Source: Rhizopus arrhizus (taxonomy: Eukaryota > Mucoromycota > Mucoromycetes > Mucorales > Rhizopodaceae). From it: a stretch of 64,000 bases of DNA. The position numbers and the translations under genes were made by a program. Location of the stretch: the NCBI GenBank assembly GCA_024220505.1, contig JAKZZE010000006.1:1860001-1924000 (forward strand), given 5' to 3'. Under the pieces are notes generated by a model that worked only from the letters and a program-made list of their open reading frames with translations, ran no database searches and was not told where the DNA came from. This document shows, in pieces, positions 63,033 through 64,000 of the stretch (position 1 is its first letter; the number at the start of each line of letters is the position of its first letter).

Positions 63033-64000
63033 ATGTCGAATGCACTTTTGTTGCGACTCTTCACCTCAGAATTTTTCAATTCTTGGATAGCTGTGTCTTA
63101 TTTGTTCCGATATTCAGACAATGTTGGTATACAACATTATCTTTGTTCCGAGTTGAAAAAGTTCCCACCATCCGAAATTGAATTCTTTTTACCTCAACTA
63201 ATGTAAGTAGAACTTTTGTTAGAGTCAGCACTTTTATTTACCATTTTTAGACACCTTTTGATCACAAAGCCTTCAGAGTCTGTGGCATTAGAATGTTTCA
63301 TAGTAGAAATGTGTGAAAAATCGACGCATATGGCGATTATGGTAAATAATAGAGATGATGCACGTAACGGCATATGCTGATTCCCAATTCAGTCGTTGTG
63401 GTATTTACAGGCCTATTTATCCGATTTTTCTGTCAACCCGTCTGGAGGATCCTTTGATCTTTGCAAAAGAGTACTTAATCGGTGTCAAGCTATTGTTTTC
63501 TCCGAAGACAACGAATCAGATCAATCATCGTTCATACCCACTCAAAAGGTAAGAGAAAATGCTCTGCCTGCACTTGTTGGTCTGGGCGCCATGCTGGCAA
63601 GCATTGGACAGCCTCTGATGATGAGACCAGCTGGACAGATTGCTATTGCGCAGGGCCGCAGAAATCGAACATTGAGTATCACTTCCAACCAGTCGCCTAC
63701 TTTGGTGGAAGAAGATACAACACATAACACTACTACTGCCGTTACTACTACAACAACAGCAATACCGGTAGTAACAGATGAAGTCACGCCAAAAAAATTA
63801 ATTATTCCAGAGACCCCTCATCCATCCTATTTATCTGCTTCACATCCTGATTTGCCTATTTCAAAAAAGGTCTACTTTAACCCTTTTAATTCATCACCCT
63901 CCCTTGAAGATTTACATCGCGGTAAAGCATTCTCCATGGCAAAGTATATTAAATCTGCTCAACAAAAACTGAACAAAAAGGTAATCGGAATCCAAGAAGA
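63033..64000 (+). CDS. PIK1: Phosphatidylinositol 4-kinase Pik1 (N-terminal part, cut by window edge)
   Basis: Makes PI4P at the Golgi and in the nucleus. Exons seen: 63033-63202, 63251-63341 and 63393 to beyond the window end. About 290 residues are visible. They form the lipid-kinase-unique helical domain found at the N-terminus of Pik1/PI4K-beta: LRLFTSEFFNSWIAVSYLFR, then YSDNVGIQHYLCSELKKF, then ESVALECFIVEMCEKSTH, then SLWYLQAYLSDFSVNPSGGS. A Ser/Thr-rich linker follows. The kinase domain lies outside the window. The third exon acceptor (63392) was chosen to give SLWYLQAYLSD; a nearer-looking TTTACAG at 63411-63412 would lose the conserved WYLQ. A GTAAGA at 63549 is coding. Confidence 0.88.

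Overview
The window looks like nuclear DNA of an early-diverging filamentous fungus, most likely Mucoromycota (Mucorales-like). It is AT-rich, with many 34-66 nt spliceosomal GT-AG introns, long poly-A/poly-T runs and fungal housekeeping genes of ordinary length. It also carries F-box/LRR, integrase-like zinc-binding, Fanzor-type and Tc1-type sequences of the kind common in Mucorales. I found no prokaryotic operon, CRISPR array, rRNA or tRNA. Gene models were assembled by hand from reading frame, splice signals and family knowledge. For all complete multi-exon models except the PX gene (28.7 kb), the exon lengths sum to an uninterrupted reading frame.

Layout. 1-2.8 kb: no gene seen. 2.8-6.9 kb (-): F-box/LRR protein with a long disordered tail. 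8.7-12.1 kb (-): importin-7/8 (Sxm1/Nmd5) karyopherin. 13.2-15.5 kb: a 5'-truncated retroelement scrap beside a 2.09-kb terminal-inverted-repeat element that holds a nested 100-bp MITE. 15.6-19.7 kb (+): phospholipase D with PX, PH and two HKD motifs. 19.9-21.1 kb (-): host gene with an integrase-type HHCC zinc-binding domain. 23.0-25.0 kb (+): PP2A B56 regulatory subunit. 25.3-26.4 kb (-): Trm61-type tRNA m1A methyltransferase. 26.6-27.7 kb (+): PP2A leucine carboxyl methyltransferase. 28.7-29.8 kb (+): PX-domain protein. 29.8-31.0 kb (+): Yra1/ALY-like mRNA export adaptor. 31.1-32.2 kb: divergent histone H4/H3 pair. 32.3-35.7 kb (-): decayed LINE. 35.7-39.9 kb: no gene seen. 40.0-40.6 kb (+): Ubc13. 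41.3-43.1 kb: retroelement and gene fragments. 44.1-48.3 kb: divergent biotin pair, biotin synthase (-) and fused BioD-BioA (+). 49.1-50.2 kb: relics of a Tc1-like transposase and a Fanzor/TnpB-like nuclease. 50.8-52.7 kb (+): acetyl-CoA transporter. 52.9-54.7 kb (+): PA-TM-RING ubiquitin ligase. 54.8-59.5 kb (-): 1496-aa fusion of a fatty acyl-CoA reductase with a PlsB/GNPAT-like acyltransferase domain. 59.8-60.6 kb (+): membrane-anchored SRPBCC protein. 60.6-61.8 kb (-): NSUN-type RNA m5C methyltransferase. 63.0 kb to the edge (+): start of PI 4-kinase Pik1.

How genes work together. The two biotin genes share a 256-bp promoter and cover the last three steps of biotin synthesis. H3 and H4 share a promoter with two ACGCGT boxes. 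A PP2A B56 subunit and the enzyme that methylates the PP2A catalytic subunit lie 1.5 kb apart. Phospholipase D, Pik1 and the reductase/acyltransferase fusion all act on lipids but are not adjacent.

Most notable: two consecutive 6-nt microexons in phospholipase D; the reductase/acyltransferase fusion, whose acyltransferase lacks the catalytic histidine; an H4 start codon split by an intron; the Fanzor relic; and the nested transposons in front of phospholipase D.
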